Below are positions 1-5,625 of a stretch of 5,833 bases of DNA, in pieces. The DNA is taken from the NCBI GenBank assembly GCA_045593785.1, contig JAZNXH010000143.1, forward strand, positions 1 through 5,833, in the 5' to 3' direction. Both the position numbers and the translations under genes were made by a program. The notes under the pieces are model-generated. The model did not search any database and was not told the DNA's origin. It was given only the letters and a program-made list of their open reading frames with translations. This stretch comes from SZUA-448 sp045593785. Lineage in GTDB: Bacteria; Bacillota; Clostridia; Lachnospirales; Lachnospiraceae. How positions within the stretch are numbered: position 1 is the first letter of the stretch; the number at the start of each line of letters is the position of its first letter.

Positions 1-120
1 GAAGAAGTTGTAGAAGCAAAGTGGGTATCACATGAAGAATTGCTTCAGATGGTAGAGACGAAACAGATGGTCTGGTCGGTCGGACTCAGATACCAAGAAT
101 ACCGTGATTTGATGGAGTGA
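1..120 (+). CDS. Probable Nudix hydrolase, C-terminal end (partial)
   Basis: The reading frame is open from the first base to a TGA at 118-120 and gives the last 39 residues of a protein whose start lies outside the window. The segment EEVVEAKWVSHEELLQMVE resembles the C-terminal part of Nudix (MutT-like) hydrolases, where a beta strand of the type EV.EAKWV is followed by a helix starting (S/T)xEEL. The diagnostic Nudix box (GX5EX7REUXEEXGU) would lie upstream and is not visible, so both family and substrate are inferred from this tail alone. Nudix enzymes hydrolyse nucleoside diphosphates linked to another moiety. The MATE gene starts 25 bases after the stop, suggesting co-transcription. Confidence 0.6.
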   Translation, partial: EEVVEAKWVSHEELLQMVETKQMVWSVGLRYQEYRDLME

Positions 121-134
121 CTTGAATATCAGAT

Positions 135-139
135 AGGAA
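135..139 (+). promoter_or_regulatory. Ribosome binding site of the MATE gene
   Basis: AGGAA lies 6 bases upstream of the ATG at 146. It supports that start and translation from a shared transcript with the preceding Nudix-like gene, since the 25-base gap leaves no room for a separate promoter. Confidence 0.55.
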
Positions 140-145
140 CATAAC

Positions 146-1525
146 ATGGCAACAAATACAGCAATACAAAAGAATGATTTTTCAAAAGGTCCGGTATGGC
201 GCTGCATCGTGGCACAGGCCGTGCCACTTACGATAGCCCAGTTAGTGCAGTTGCTCTATAATGTCGTAGACAGAATCTATTTGGGGCATATGGGAGAAGG
301 AGATAGTCTTGCGCTGACAGGAGTGGGATTGACTTTTCCGATTATTACTTTAATCATGGCGTTCACATCGCTGTTCGGAGTCGGTGGAGTACCGCTGTTT
401 TCTATGGCGCGTGGTGCAGGAGAGCAGGAACGGGCAGGCAGAATAATGGGAAATTCGTTTGCTCTTTTGCTGACGAGTTCGGTGATTTTGACTGTGATTG
501 GTTTTGCATTCTGCAGACCGATTTTATTCGCTTTCGGCGCAAGTGAGGAATCGTTTGTATACGCGAGCGAATATCTGAATATTTACCTGATCGGCACTGT
601 GTTTTCGATGATTACGAGTGGCATGAACGGTTATATCAATGCGCAGGGATTTCCGCGCATCGGTATGTGTTCGGTTATCATCGGTGCAGCGGCCAATATT
701 GTACTCGACCCGATTTTTATTTTTGCGTTTGATATGGGAGTTGCAGGCGCAGCATTGGCAACGATTATCAGCCAGATGCTGTCGGCAGTGTGGGTGTTAC
801 ATTTCTTGTTTGGAAAGCAGGCAGTGATACCGCTTCGTTTATCGAATATCCGGATTAGCAGTACAATAACAAAAGAGATTACGAAACTTGGCGCTTCTAA
901 TTTTATCATGTCAGGAACGACATTCTTAGTACAGGTAAGCTGCAACACGACTTTGCAGACTTATGGCGGCGATCTTTATGTCGGAATTATGACGGTCACA
1001 AATTCCATCCGGGATATTGTGATGCTGCCGATTGGTGGTATTGTAAATGGTGCGCAGCCGGTCATCAGTTTTAATTACGGAGCTAAGGCATATGCCAGGG
1101 CGCGGGCGGGGATCCGGTTCAATACGTATGTCGGGGCAATATACACTTTGCTGGCATGGGGATTGATTTTGCTGTTTCCGAAGTTTTGGTTTGATGTTTT
1201 TTCGGATGATGCAGCAATGGCGCAAACCGGTATCGGTATGTTGAAGATATATTTCTTTGGTTTCGTGTTCATGGCACTGCAGTTTGCCGGACAGTCTGCA
1301 TTTCAGGCGCTTGGTGATGCAAAACACGCGATATTCTTCTCGCTGTTGCGCAAAGCAATCATCGTGGTGCCGTTGACTCTTTTGCTGCCGCGTGTCGGAT
1401 TCGGGGTGACCGGAGTGTTCTTAGCCGAACCGATATCCAATGTCATCGGCGGTCTTGCGTGTTATCTGACCATGCGGATGACGGCATATCGAAAACTTGG
1501 TGATATGAGCCGGGAGGCCGGCTGA
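146..1525 (+). CDS. MATE family efflux transporter (MepA/NorM-like)
   Basis: This is a complete 459-residue inner-membrane protein of normal length for the MATE (multidrug and toxic compound extrusion) family, which exports organic cations or drugs in exchange for Na+ or H+. The sequence shows about twelve hydrophobic segments in two similar halves. N-lobe landmarks are QLLYNVVDRIYLGHMG (35-50), a glycine-rich TSLFGVGGVPLFSMARGAG stretch (74-92) and NAQGFPRIGM (165-174), followed by NIVLDPIFIF (184-193) and GVAGAALATIISQ (198-210). C-lobe landmarks are NGAQPVISFNYGA (301-313) and AFQALGDAKHAI (385-396). These match the MepA-type branch of MATE pumps. The real substrate cannot be read from sequence. 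It sits between a Nudix-like gene and a GNAT acetyltransferase gene in one apparent operon, which loosely suggests detoxification. No frameshift or truncation was seen. Confidence 0.93.
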   Translation: MATNTAIQKNDFSKGPVWRCIVAQAVPLTIAQLVQLLYNVVDRIYLGHMGEGDSLALTGVGLTFPIITLIMAFTSLFGVGGVPLFSMARGAGEQERAGRIMGNSFALLLTSSVILTVIGFAFCRPILFAFGASEESFVYASEYLNIYLIGTVFSMITSGMNGYINAQGFPRIGMCSVIIGAAANIVLDPIFIFAFDMGVAGAALATIISQMLSAVWVLHFLFGKQAVIPLRLSNIRISSTITKEITKLGASNFIMSGTTFLVQVSCNTTLQTYGGDLYVGIMTVTNSIRDIVMLPIGGIVNGAQPVISFNYGAKAYARARAGIRFNTYVGAIYTLLAWGLILLFPKFWFDVFSDDAAMAQTGIGMLKIYFFGFVFMALQFAGQSAFQALGDAKHAIFFSLLRKAIIVVPLTLLLPRVGFGVTGVFLAEPISNVIGGLACYLTMRMTAYRKLGDMSREAG

Positions 1526-1545
1526 GTTTTGAAAGCGAATAATGT

Positions 1546-1551
1546 GAAGGA
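1546..1551 (+). promoter_or_regulatory. Ribosome binding site supporting the GNAT ATG start
   Basis: GAAGGA lies 10 bases before the ATG at 1562. A competing GGGAGG at 1512-1517 lies 11 bases before an in-frame TTG at 1529, inside the end of the MATE gene. The ATG was preferred because the conserved GNAT fold begins exactly there (MFTIRKSEIKDIPQML) and because the extra 11 residues are polar and non-conserved in character. Confidence 0.45.
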
Positions 1552-1561
1552 TAAAAAATCT

Positions 1562-2074
1562 ATGTTTACGATAAGAAAATCAGAAATAAAGGATATACCG
1601 CAGATGCTGTCTGTTTTTCGGATTGCAGTGCAGACTATGCGGAACAATGGAAACCTGGAACAATGGATCAATTATCCTCCGGATGGATTGCTGGAAGCAG
1701 ATATCCGTGCAGGAAAAAGCTATGTGTTGGAAGCAGATGGTGAAATATGCGGGACCTTTTTCTTCTCTCTGGAAGAAGATCCGACTTACCTGGTGATTGA
1801 TGATGGAGCGTGGTTAAACGATGCGCCTTATGGTGTGATTCACCGCATTGCGAGCAACGCAAGCAGGAGAGGGGTACTGAAAGCTGCAATTGATTATTGT
1901 GCACAGTTCAGTACGAATCTTCGCATTGATACACATAGAGATAACACCATCATGCAACATCTGTTAGAAAAGTACGGATTCAAAAAGTGCGGCATCATCT
2001 ACGTACAGGACGCGGTGAGCGATCATTCGCCGCGGGTTGCATACCATAGATGTACTGAGCAGGCAGCAGATTAG
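1562..2074 (+). CDS. GNAT family N-acetyltransferase
   Basis: With the ATG start this is a 170-residue cytosolic protein, typical of a single-domain GCN5-related N-acetyltransferase using acetyl-CoA. The N-terminus FTIRKSEIKDIPQMLSVF (2-19) is the usual beta1-alpha1 of the fold. Residues 62-70 (ICGTFFFSL) form the central strand. Residues 92-113 (VIHRIASNASRRGVLKAAI and on) are the CoA-binding motif A region, with an atypical SRRGV in place of the usual Q/RxxGxG/A. Residues 121-148 (RIDTHRDNTIMQHLLEKYGF and on) are a classic motif B with N..M...L.K.GF. This variant motif A is often seen in Firmicutes GNATs. The substrate is unknown. A longer version starting at TTG 1529 (181 residues) is possible and would begin 3 bases after the MATE stop, so the two genes are translationally close. 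It is the last gene before a terminator. Confidence 0.88.
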   Translation: MFTIRKSEIKDIPQMLSVFRIAVQTMRNNGNLEQWINYPPDGLLEADIRAGKSYVLEADGEICGTFFFSLEEDPTYLVIDDGAWLNDAPYGVIHRIASNASRRGVLKAAIDYCAQFSTNLRIDTHRDNTIMQHLLEKYGFKKCGIIYVQDAVSDHSPRVAYHRCTEQAAD

Positions 2075-2086
2075 TAGAATAGAAAT

Positions 2087-2139
2087 AAAACGGTGTTCTG
2101 AAACGCACGGGTTAAGTGGCGAAGCGGAACACCGTTTTT
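2087..2139. terminator. Bidirectional intrinsic terminator between convergent genes
   Basis: AAAACGGTGTTC (2087-2098) pairs perfectly with GAACACCGTTTT (2127-2138), giving a 12-bp stem with a 28-base loop. A weak inner helix (CGCAC with GTGGCG, one G bulged) may shorten the loop. On the plus strand the stem ends in TTTTTG, suited to ending the operon whose last stop is at 2074. On the minus strand it is followed by TTTTATTTCTATT, suited to ending the GH2 transcript whose stop is at 2143. The position midway between two converging stops supports shared use. Confidence 0.8.
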
Positions 2140-2142
2140 GTA

Positions 2143-4053
2143 TTATAGTTTTGAATTTATGCTGGAAAATAGTTGATCGGCAATTGCTGTCATTTTGTTT
2201 TTATCCACCTTCAAAACTTCACGGTCATAAGTGAACAGACCGTTAATCTCTTCTTCCACATCACTGACCTGGGTGTATACGGTGGCGCAGAGCCCCTCTT
2301 TCACAAGAGGCACAATCTGTTCCAGATAGAGGGCTTCCAGTTCATCCATAAAGGCTTCCTGTGACTTGCAGTTTCGATAGCCGTAGGATTTGTCCGGGTC
2401 GTAGAGATGCCCCTCTACAGCATAGCAATAGCCGCCGAACTCCGAGAGGAAGAATGGCTTGTCGGATTTGATCGGCTTTACTTTTTTAAAATACACATGG
2501 CGGCTCTCTACATCTGACTTGGTTTCACGGAACCAACCGGAAGTAGTGTCAAGAAAACGTGTGTTATCCCATTGCTTTACAAGTTTGTAGATGCGGTCGG
2601 CATCGAACTGACCCCAGCCCTCGTTGAATACGGTCCACTGACAGATGCAAGGGTGGTTGTAGAGGTGAGAAACCGTATCGTGACTGTGTTTGATAAAGAA
2701 GTCTTTGGCAGCAGCGTTTCTTCTTAATAATGCGTTCGGTAACTTCTGCAGGCCGACGGTCGGCAGGGCGGTGTCGCGGACAAAGGAATAGTCTGAGTTA
2801 TTTACAAAGTCCTGAAACACAACCATTCCAAGATAATCACAGGCAGTATAAAAATATTCCGGCTCGATTTTGATGTGCTTACGAAGCATGTTAAAACCGA
2901 GTTGTTTCATTGTAAGGATATCTTTGATGTAGCCTTGTGGTGTTTCCGGCAGGAAAATGCCGTCGTGAAAATATCCCTGATCAAGCAGACCATGGAAAAA
3001 ATACGGATTGCCGTTCAGGCAGAGACGGGGAACGCCATTTATGTTTTTTGTCTCAAGTGTACGAAGCGCAAAGTAAGAACGTACGTTGTCTTCGCCGACA
3101 GTTACTGTGAATTCATAGATGTAGGGTGACTCCGGGGTCCAATGTTTTGGTTCGGGCAGAGTGATGGTATAGCAGTTTTCTTCTTGGGTGAGGTTGTAAG
3201 GACAGAGAGTTGCTTGGGTGCGAGAGTTATCTGCACTCCGGAAGGGGATTGCGTATTCATCAGTAGTGTTACAGCTAGGAATTGAAATGTCGAAATTGCC
3301 GGATGCCCCGTCAAAAATCTGTGCGTCTGATACGGTAAACGTGCAAGGAGCATTCAATGATGCCCCATCTGTTTCTACTTCTATCACTACGCGGTCAAGG
3401 TACGGCGTAATTTTCAAATTAGTAATATACGTTTGTGGTACGGCTTCCATCCATACGGTCTGCCAAATGCCGGACACCGGCGTGTACCACATGCCACCGC
3501 GGTCTTTGCGCTGTTTGCCGTAAGGGTATGTGTGGTCTAAGGTGTCCTTTACACAAAGTACGAGTTCATTCTCGATGACAGACGGGTCAAGATATCCGGT
3601 CAACTCCATGGTGAACGGTAGATATCCGCCTTCATGTGTTGCAAGCGGAATTCCGTTCCAATATACATCCGCAACCTGGTCAACTGCTCCGAAATGCAGG
3701 AGAATGCGCTTTCCTGCGAATTCATCCGGAATTCGGACCCTACGGCGGTAGAAGATGAACTCAAAATCCGCATTGGGTTTGGAAGAAGCTGATGACCGTG
3801 TAATGTCAGCGGTTGATGTTATCATAGACAGTGAAGATTGTGGCGGAAACGGAACTTGAATTTTTTCGGGAAATTTGTCCGGGATCCTTGGAAGCAGAGC
3901 AAAAGACGCAGGTACCGCGTCACCGGATGTTGTACAGGTGGTATTTAAAAACATTGAAGTGGCATCGTGAAACTCCCATTCTCCGTTCAGACAGAAAAAT
4001 GAATCACGTTGTAATTGCGGACGCGGATATATATTCCATGGAATCTGTGACAT
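2143..4053 (-). CDS. Glycoside hydrolase family 2 protein (beta-galactosidase-like)
   Basis: This is a complete 636-residue enzyme with no signal peptide, so it should act in the cytosol on imported oligosaccharides or glycosides. Domain order fits GH2: an N-terminal jelly-roll sugar-binding domain (about 15-205, with LNGEWEF at 22-28, FYRRRVRIP at 101-109, ADVYWNG at 128-134 and GGMWYTPVSGIWQTVW at 186-201), an immunoglobulin-like domain (about 207-335) and a TIM barrel (about 340-636). Retaining catalysis is supported by the acid/base Glu478 in WTVFNEGWG and the nucleophile Glu538 in FLSEFGG. The RKHIK motif (391-395) and VSDVEEEINGLFTYDR (596-611) are also typical. The subtype with LLDQGYFHDG (356-365) has no firm substrate assignment known to me. 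The NxK motif that binds the carboxylate in beta-glucuronidases is not evident in the expected region. Residues about 72-97 form a Ser/Thr-rich low-complexity insertion. It is a single-gene unit with no adjacent transporter or regulator in view. Confidence 0.92.
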   Translation of the reverse strand: MSQIPWNIYPRPQLQRDSFFCLNGEWEFHDATSMFLNTTCTTSGDAVPASFALLPRIPDKFPEKIQVPFPPQSSLSMITSTADITRSSASSKPNADFEFIFYRRRVRIPDEFAGKRILLHFGAVDQVADVYWNGIPLATHEGGYLPFTMELTGYLDPSVIENELVLCVKDTLDHTYPYGKQRKDRGGMWYTPVSGIWQTVWMEAVPQTYITNLKITPYLDRVVIEVETDGASLNAPCTFTVSDAQIFDGASGNFDISIPSCNTTDEYAIPFRSADNSRTQATLCPYNLTQEENCYTITLPEPKHWTPESPYIYEFTVTVGEDNVRSYFALRTLETKNINGVPRLCLNGNPYFFHGLLDQGYFHDGIFLPETPQGYIKDILTMKQLGFNMLRKHIKIEPEYFYTACDYLGMVVFQDFVNNSDYSFVRDTALPTVGLQKLPNALLRRNAAAKDFFIKHSHDTVSHLYNHPCICQWTVFNEGWGQFDADRIYKLVKQWDNTRFLDTTSGWFRETKSDVESRHVYFKKVKPIKSDKPFFLSEFGGYCYAVEGHLYDPDKSYGYRNCKSQEAFMDELEALYLEQIVPLVKEGLCATVYTQVSDVEEEINGLFTYDREVLKVDKNKMTAIADQLFSSINSKL

Positions 4054-4058
4054 AAATA

Positions 4059-4064
4059 CCTCCC
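4059..4064 (-). promoter_or_regulatory. Strong ribosome binding site of the GH2 gene
   Basis: On the minus strand GGGAGG lies 5 bases before the ATG at 4053-4051, near-ideal complementarity to the 16S rRNA 3' end. It fixes the start codon. Confidence 0.85.
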
Positions 4065-4144
4065 GGTATATGATTATTTATTTTTGCTTCCTTATAAAAA
4101 TGAAACAAAGAGAAAATGAATGACTAATCAATTGGAACAAACTT

Positions 4145-4173
4145 ATTATAGCAGGAAGGTAAGAGAAAGACAA
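4145..4173 (-). promoter_or_regulatory. Sigma-A type promoter of the GH2 gene
   Basis: Read on the minus strand, TTGTCT (4173-4168) and a perfect TATAAT (4150-4145) are separated by exactly 17 bases. Transcription would start near 4138 and give an 80-90 base untranslated leader before the ATG. No clear LacI-type operator or catabolite-response element (TGWAANCGNTNWCA) was recognised around it, so how the glycosidase is regulated is not visible. Confidence 0.7.
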
Positions 4174-4189
4174 ACCGGAGAAAATACTC

Positions 4190-4218
4190 TTGAAACATGT
4201 CAGTTTTTGTGATAACAT
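4190..4218 (+). promoter_or_regulatory. Sigma-A type promoter (extended -10) for the riboswitch-antiporter unit
   Basis: TTGAAA (4190-4195) and TAACAT (4213-4218) are spaced by 17 bases, and TG at 4210-4211 gives an extended -10. The predicted start, near 4225, falls just before the closing helix of the riboswitch at 4230, which is the expected arrangement for a metal-sensing leader. The octamer AACATGTT overlaps the -10, and a second AACATGT lies in the -35/spacer region. Confidence 0.6.
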
Positions 4219-4229
4219 GTTAAGAAGTT

Positions 4230-4323
4230 GATAAGGGAGTAATTGGCACACCTGTGTAACCAAGTCAACAACCTGACGGTACGAAAATACTGTCTGGCTT
4301 GGGAGTAAACGATGAGACTTATC
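4230..4323 (+). ncRNA. yybP-ykoY type (Mn2+-sensing) riboswitch aptamer
   Basis: The closing helix P1 is GATAAG (4230-4235) with CTTATC (4318-4323). It is followed directly by the conserved GGGAGTA (4235-4241), and the aptamer ends in ACGATGAGAC (4309-4318), like the conserved GGGAGUA and ACGA/AGAC strands of the yybP-ykoY family. Inside, TTGG...CCAA (4243-4246 with 4260-4263) forms a first hairpin. CCAAG (4260-4264) can instead pair with CTTGG (4298-4302), in the manner of the CAAAGUC...GGCUUUG arm that I recall from the family. GACGGTA (4275-4281) pairs with TACTGTC (4288-4294) around a CGAAAA loop. The family binds Mn2+ and generally turns on manganese efflux or related membrane genes. The location directly upstream of a cation antiporter gene fits. 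The assignment is by motif recall and hand folding, without a covariance-model score. Confidence 0.75.
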
Positions 4324-4353
4324 TGCAAGTGCAGACGCAGTCTCTTTTTCTTT
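4314..4353 (+). terminator. Intrinsic terminator forming the riboswitch expression platform
   Basis: GAGACT (4314-4319) pairs with AGTCTC (4339-4344), and inside it TCTGC (4322-4326) pairs with GCAGA (4331-4335) around the loop AAGT. TTTTTCTTT follows at once (4345-4353). The left arm covers 4318-4323, the 3' strand of riboswitch helix P1, so the two structures exclude each other. Ligand-stabilised P1 would block the terminator and permit transcription of the antiporter, an ON-switch, which is the usual direction for this riboswitch class. Confidence 0.82.
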
Positions 4354-4390
4354 ACCTTAAGAAAAGAGTGCAGCGCAATAAACAGGAGCG

Positions 4391-4396
4391 AAAGGA
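4391..4396 (+). promoter_or_regulatory. Ribosome binding site deciding the antiporter start
   Basis: AAAGGA lies 7 bases before the ATG at 4404. It selects this start over an upstream in-frame TTG at 4299, whose reading would run through the terminator hairpin and add 35 polar residues before the first membrane segment. Confidence 0.75.
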
Positions 4397-4403
4397 AAAA
4401 ACT

Positions 4404-5372
4404 ATGGAACTGGTATTATCATTTGTATTATTTGCCATTGGTATTGCATTAGTGGTAAAGGGCGGCGATGTATTTGTTGACGCAGCAAGCTGGATAGCAA
4501 AGGCATTCGGTATTCCTTCATTTATTATCGGTGCTACAATCGTAAGTATTGCAACCACCATGCCGGAGATGATTGTATCCATGATTGCAGCGGGGCAGGG
4601 CAAAGTGGATATGGCAATCGGCAACGCAGTAGGTTCGGTTACAGCGAATACCGGACTGATTCTGGCGACTGCGATGATCTTTATGACGATTGTGATTGAA
4701 CGTAAGGATTATGCAATTCAGTGCGGTCTGCTTGTTTTAGCAGCAGCAATACTCCCGATTTCCAGCATCAGTCTGTCGAAGTTTACTTCGGGTGAAGAAG
4801 GTGCACTTCCGATTTGGGCAAGCATTGTGCTTTTTGTCATCTTCTTTGCTTTCATGGCAGTTAACGTGAAGAAGGCAAAAGCTGAAACCGGAACGGCAGC
4901 AGAGAAGGTTGCAATTGAAAAGAAAGACCTGATTATTAATATATTGAAGTTTGTACTTGGTGCAGCAGCTATCGTACTCGGTTCCCAGCTGATGGTAAAC
5001 AGTGGTAGTGATATCGCAACATTCTTTGGCGTGCCGGAGCGTGTCATTGCATTAACACTGGTTGCGATTGGAACCTCCCTTCCGGAGTTTGTTACTACAA
5101 TTACTGCTATCGTTAAGAAGGAGACAAGCCTCTCCATCGGTAATATCGTCGGCGCAAACCTGATTGACCTTGCGCTTATTCTGCCGCTTTGCTCCATTGT
5201 GTCCGGTAAGGAAATTCCGATTCCGGCAAGCAGTCGTCTGGTGGACATGCCGGTTTGTCTCGGAATTATTGCACTTGCATTGATCCCGTTGTTCATCCGT
5301 AAGAAGGCATCCAAAATTCAGGGTATTCTTATGGCCGTTGCATATTGTGTGTATATTGTAATGGTAGTGTAA
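4404..5372 (+). CDS. CaCA family cation antiporter (YrbG-like; Ca2+/Na+ or possibly Mn2+ exporter)
   Basis: This is a 322-residue membrane protein of the Ca2+:cation antiporter superfamily, with about ten hydrophobic segments arranged as two inverted halves joined by a cytosolic loop near 155-175 (KKAKAETGTAAEKVAIEKKD). Each half carries an alpha repeat. Alpha-1 spans about 41-90, with ATTMPE (50-55) and GNAVGSVTAN (73-82). Alpha-2 spans about 214-264, with GTSLPE (223-228) and GNIVGANLID (246-255). By comparison with the archaeal exchanger NCX_Mj, the ion-binding residues would be Glu55, Asn82, Glu228 and Asp255, all present, including the family's Asn/Asp asymmetry. Deviations are SIATTMPE in place of the usual A.GTS.PE, and Ala251 where a Ser is usual. 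The default label is calcium/sodium antiporter. The leader resembles a Mn2+ riboswitch, so manganese export is a reasonable inference but is not shown by the protein itself. It appears monocistronic. Confidence 0.9.
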   Translation: MELVLSFVLFAIGIALVVKGGDVFVDAASWIAKAFGIPSFIIGATIVSIATTMPEMIVSMIAAGQGKVDMAIGNAVGSVTANTGLILATAMIFMTIVIERKDYAIQCGLLVLAAAILPISSISLSKFTSGEEGALPIWASIVLFVIFFAFMAVNVKKAKAETGTAAEKVAIEKKDLIINILKFVLGAAAIVLGSQLMVNSGSDIATFFGVPERVIALTLVAIGTSLPEFVTTITAIVKKETSLSIGNIVGANLIDLALILPLCSIVSGKEIPIPASSRLVDMPVCLGIIALALIPLFIRKKASKIQGILMAVAYCVYIVMVV

Positions 5373-5463
5373 CGGATAGACATATCCTGATAGCAGAAAC
5401 ATCCGGATTATATTCGGAAGTAAAATGCAATGCGGGGTGCACTGAAAAACAATAGGTGGAATC

Positions 5464-5529
5464 ATGAAAAACATGGTGCTCACGAATACGATGTGGTGTT
5501 CGTGGGCACTTGAAATTATGCCGGATTGA
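5464..5529 (+). CDS. Possible 21-residue leader peptide or small ORF (tentative)
   Basis: An ATG at 5464 with AGGTGGA (5454-5460) only 3 bases upstream opens a short frame, MKNMVLTNTMWCSWALEIMPD, ending in TGA at 5527-5529. It contains two Trp codons flanking Cys-Ser and spans the hairpin at 5476-5509, an arrangement reminiscent of leader peptides. No downstream amino-acid biosynthesis gene is in the window, and an open frame this short can arise by chance. No function is claimed. Confidence 0.18.
   Translation: MKNMVLTNTMWCSWALEIMPD
5476..5509 (+). terminator. Hairpin downstream of the antiporter, possible terminator
   Basis: GTGCTCACGAA (5476-5486) pairs with TTCGTGGGCAC (5499-5509) over 11 positions, one of them a G-U pair, around a 12-base loop. 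It is the best candidate to end the antiporter transcript, about 104 bases after the stop. The bases that follow (TTGAAATTATG) are only moderately U-rich, so termination may be weak or the hairpin may do something else. A 21-codon open frame overlaps it. Confidence 0.4.
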
Positions 5530-5554
5530 CAGTTAATTTTGCAAATTGTACAAA
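5526..5554 (+). promoter_or_regulatory. Upstream tandem promoter (P1)
   Basis: A perfect TTGACA (5526-5531) is followed after 17 bases by TACAAA (5549-5554), matching the -10 consensus at four of six positions. It lies 64 bases upstream of a second, stronger promoter in the same direction. Confidence 0.5.
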
Positions 5555-5588
5555 CAAAAAAGAAAAAATAAAAAATTAAAAAATATGG
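5555..5588 (+). promoter_or_regulatory. A-tract UP-like element
   Basis: Between the two promoters lie four closely spaced runs of five or six A residues, interrupted only by G or T and ending just before the -35 at 5590. Such A/T-rich tracts upstream of -35 contact the RNA polymerase alpha C-terminal domain and are typical of very strong promoters, notably rRNA promoters. Confidence 0.5.
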
Positions 5589-5589
5589 C

Positions 5590-5618
5590 TTGACAAACCG
5601 TGACGCAGATGATATTAT
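5590..5618 (+). promoter_or_regulatory. Very strong sigma-A type promoter (P2)
   Basis: TTGACA (5590-5595, six of six) and TATTAT (5613-5618, five of six) are separated by exactly 17 bases. Transcription would start around 5625. It is the closest to consensus of the plus-strand promoters in the window, and no protein gene follows within the roughly 200 bases remaining. Confidence 0.8.
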
Positions 5619-5625
5619 AAGCAAG

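Noticed and set aside
926..1327. 133-residue minus-strand open frame inside the MATE gene
   Set aside because: Shadow of the MATE frame, with a composition unlike a real protein.
2143..4053. Specific naming of the GH2 as beta-glucuronidase or LacZ
   Set aside because: The carboxylate-binding NxK motif is not evident where expected, and the protein is much shorter than classical LacZ. Only family-level assignment is supported.
4078..4263. 61-residue minus-strand open frame in the divergent intergenic region
   Set aside because: It overlaps both promoters and the aptamer, and the GH2 promoter would lie inside it. Better explained as regulatory DNA.
4299..4403. N-terminal extension of the antiporter from TTG 4299
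   Set aside because: The extension is encoded by the riboswitch 3' end and the terminator hairpin, is polar, and the ATG at 4404 has a good ribosome binding site and begins directly at the first membrane segment.
4718..5314. 198-residue minus-strand open frame inside the antiporter gene
   Set aside because: Antisense to a well-conserved CaCA coding frame, with no ribosome binding site of note and no family resemblance; a shadow frame.
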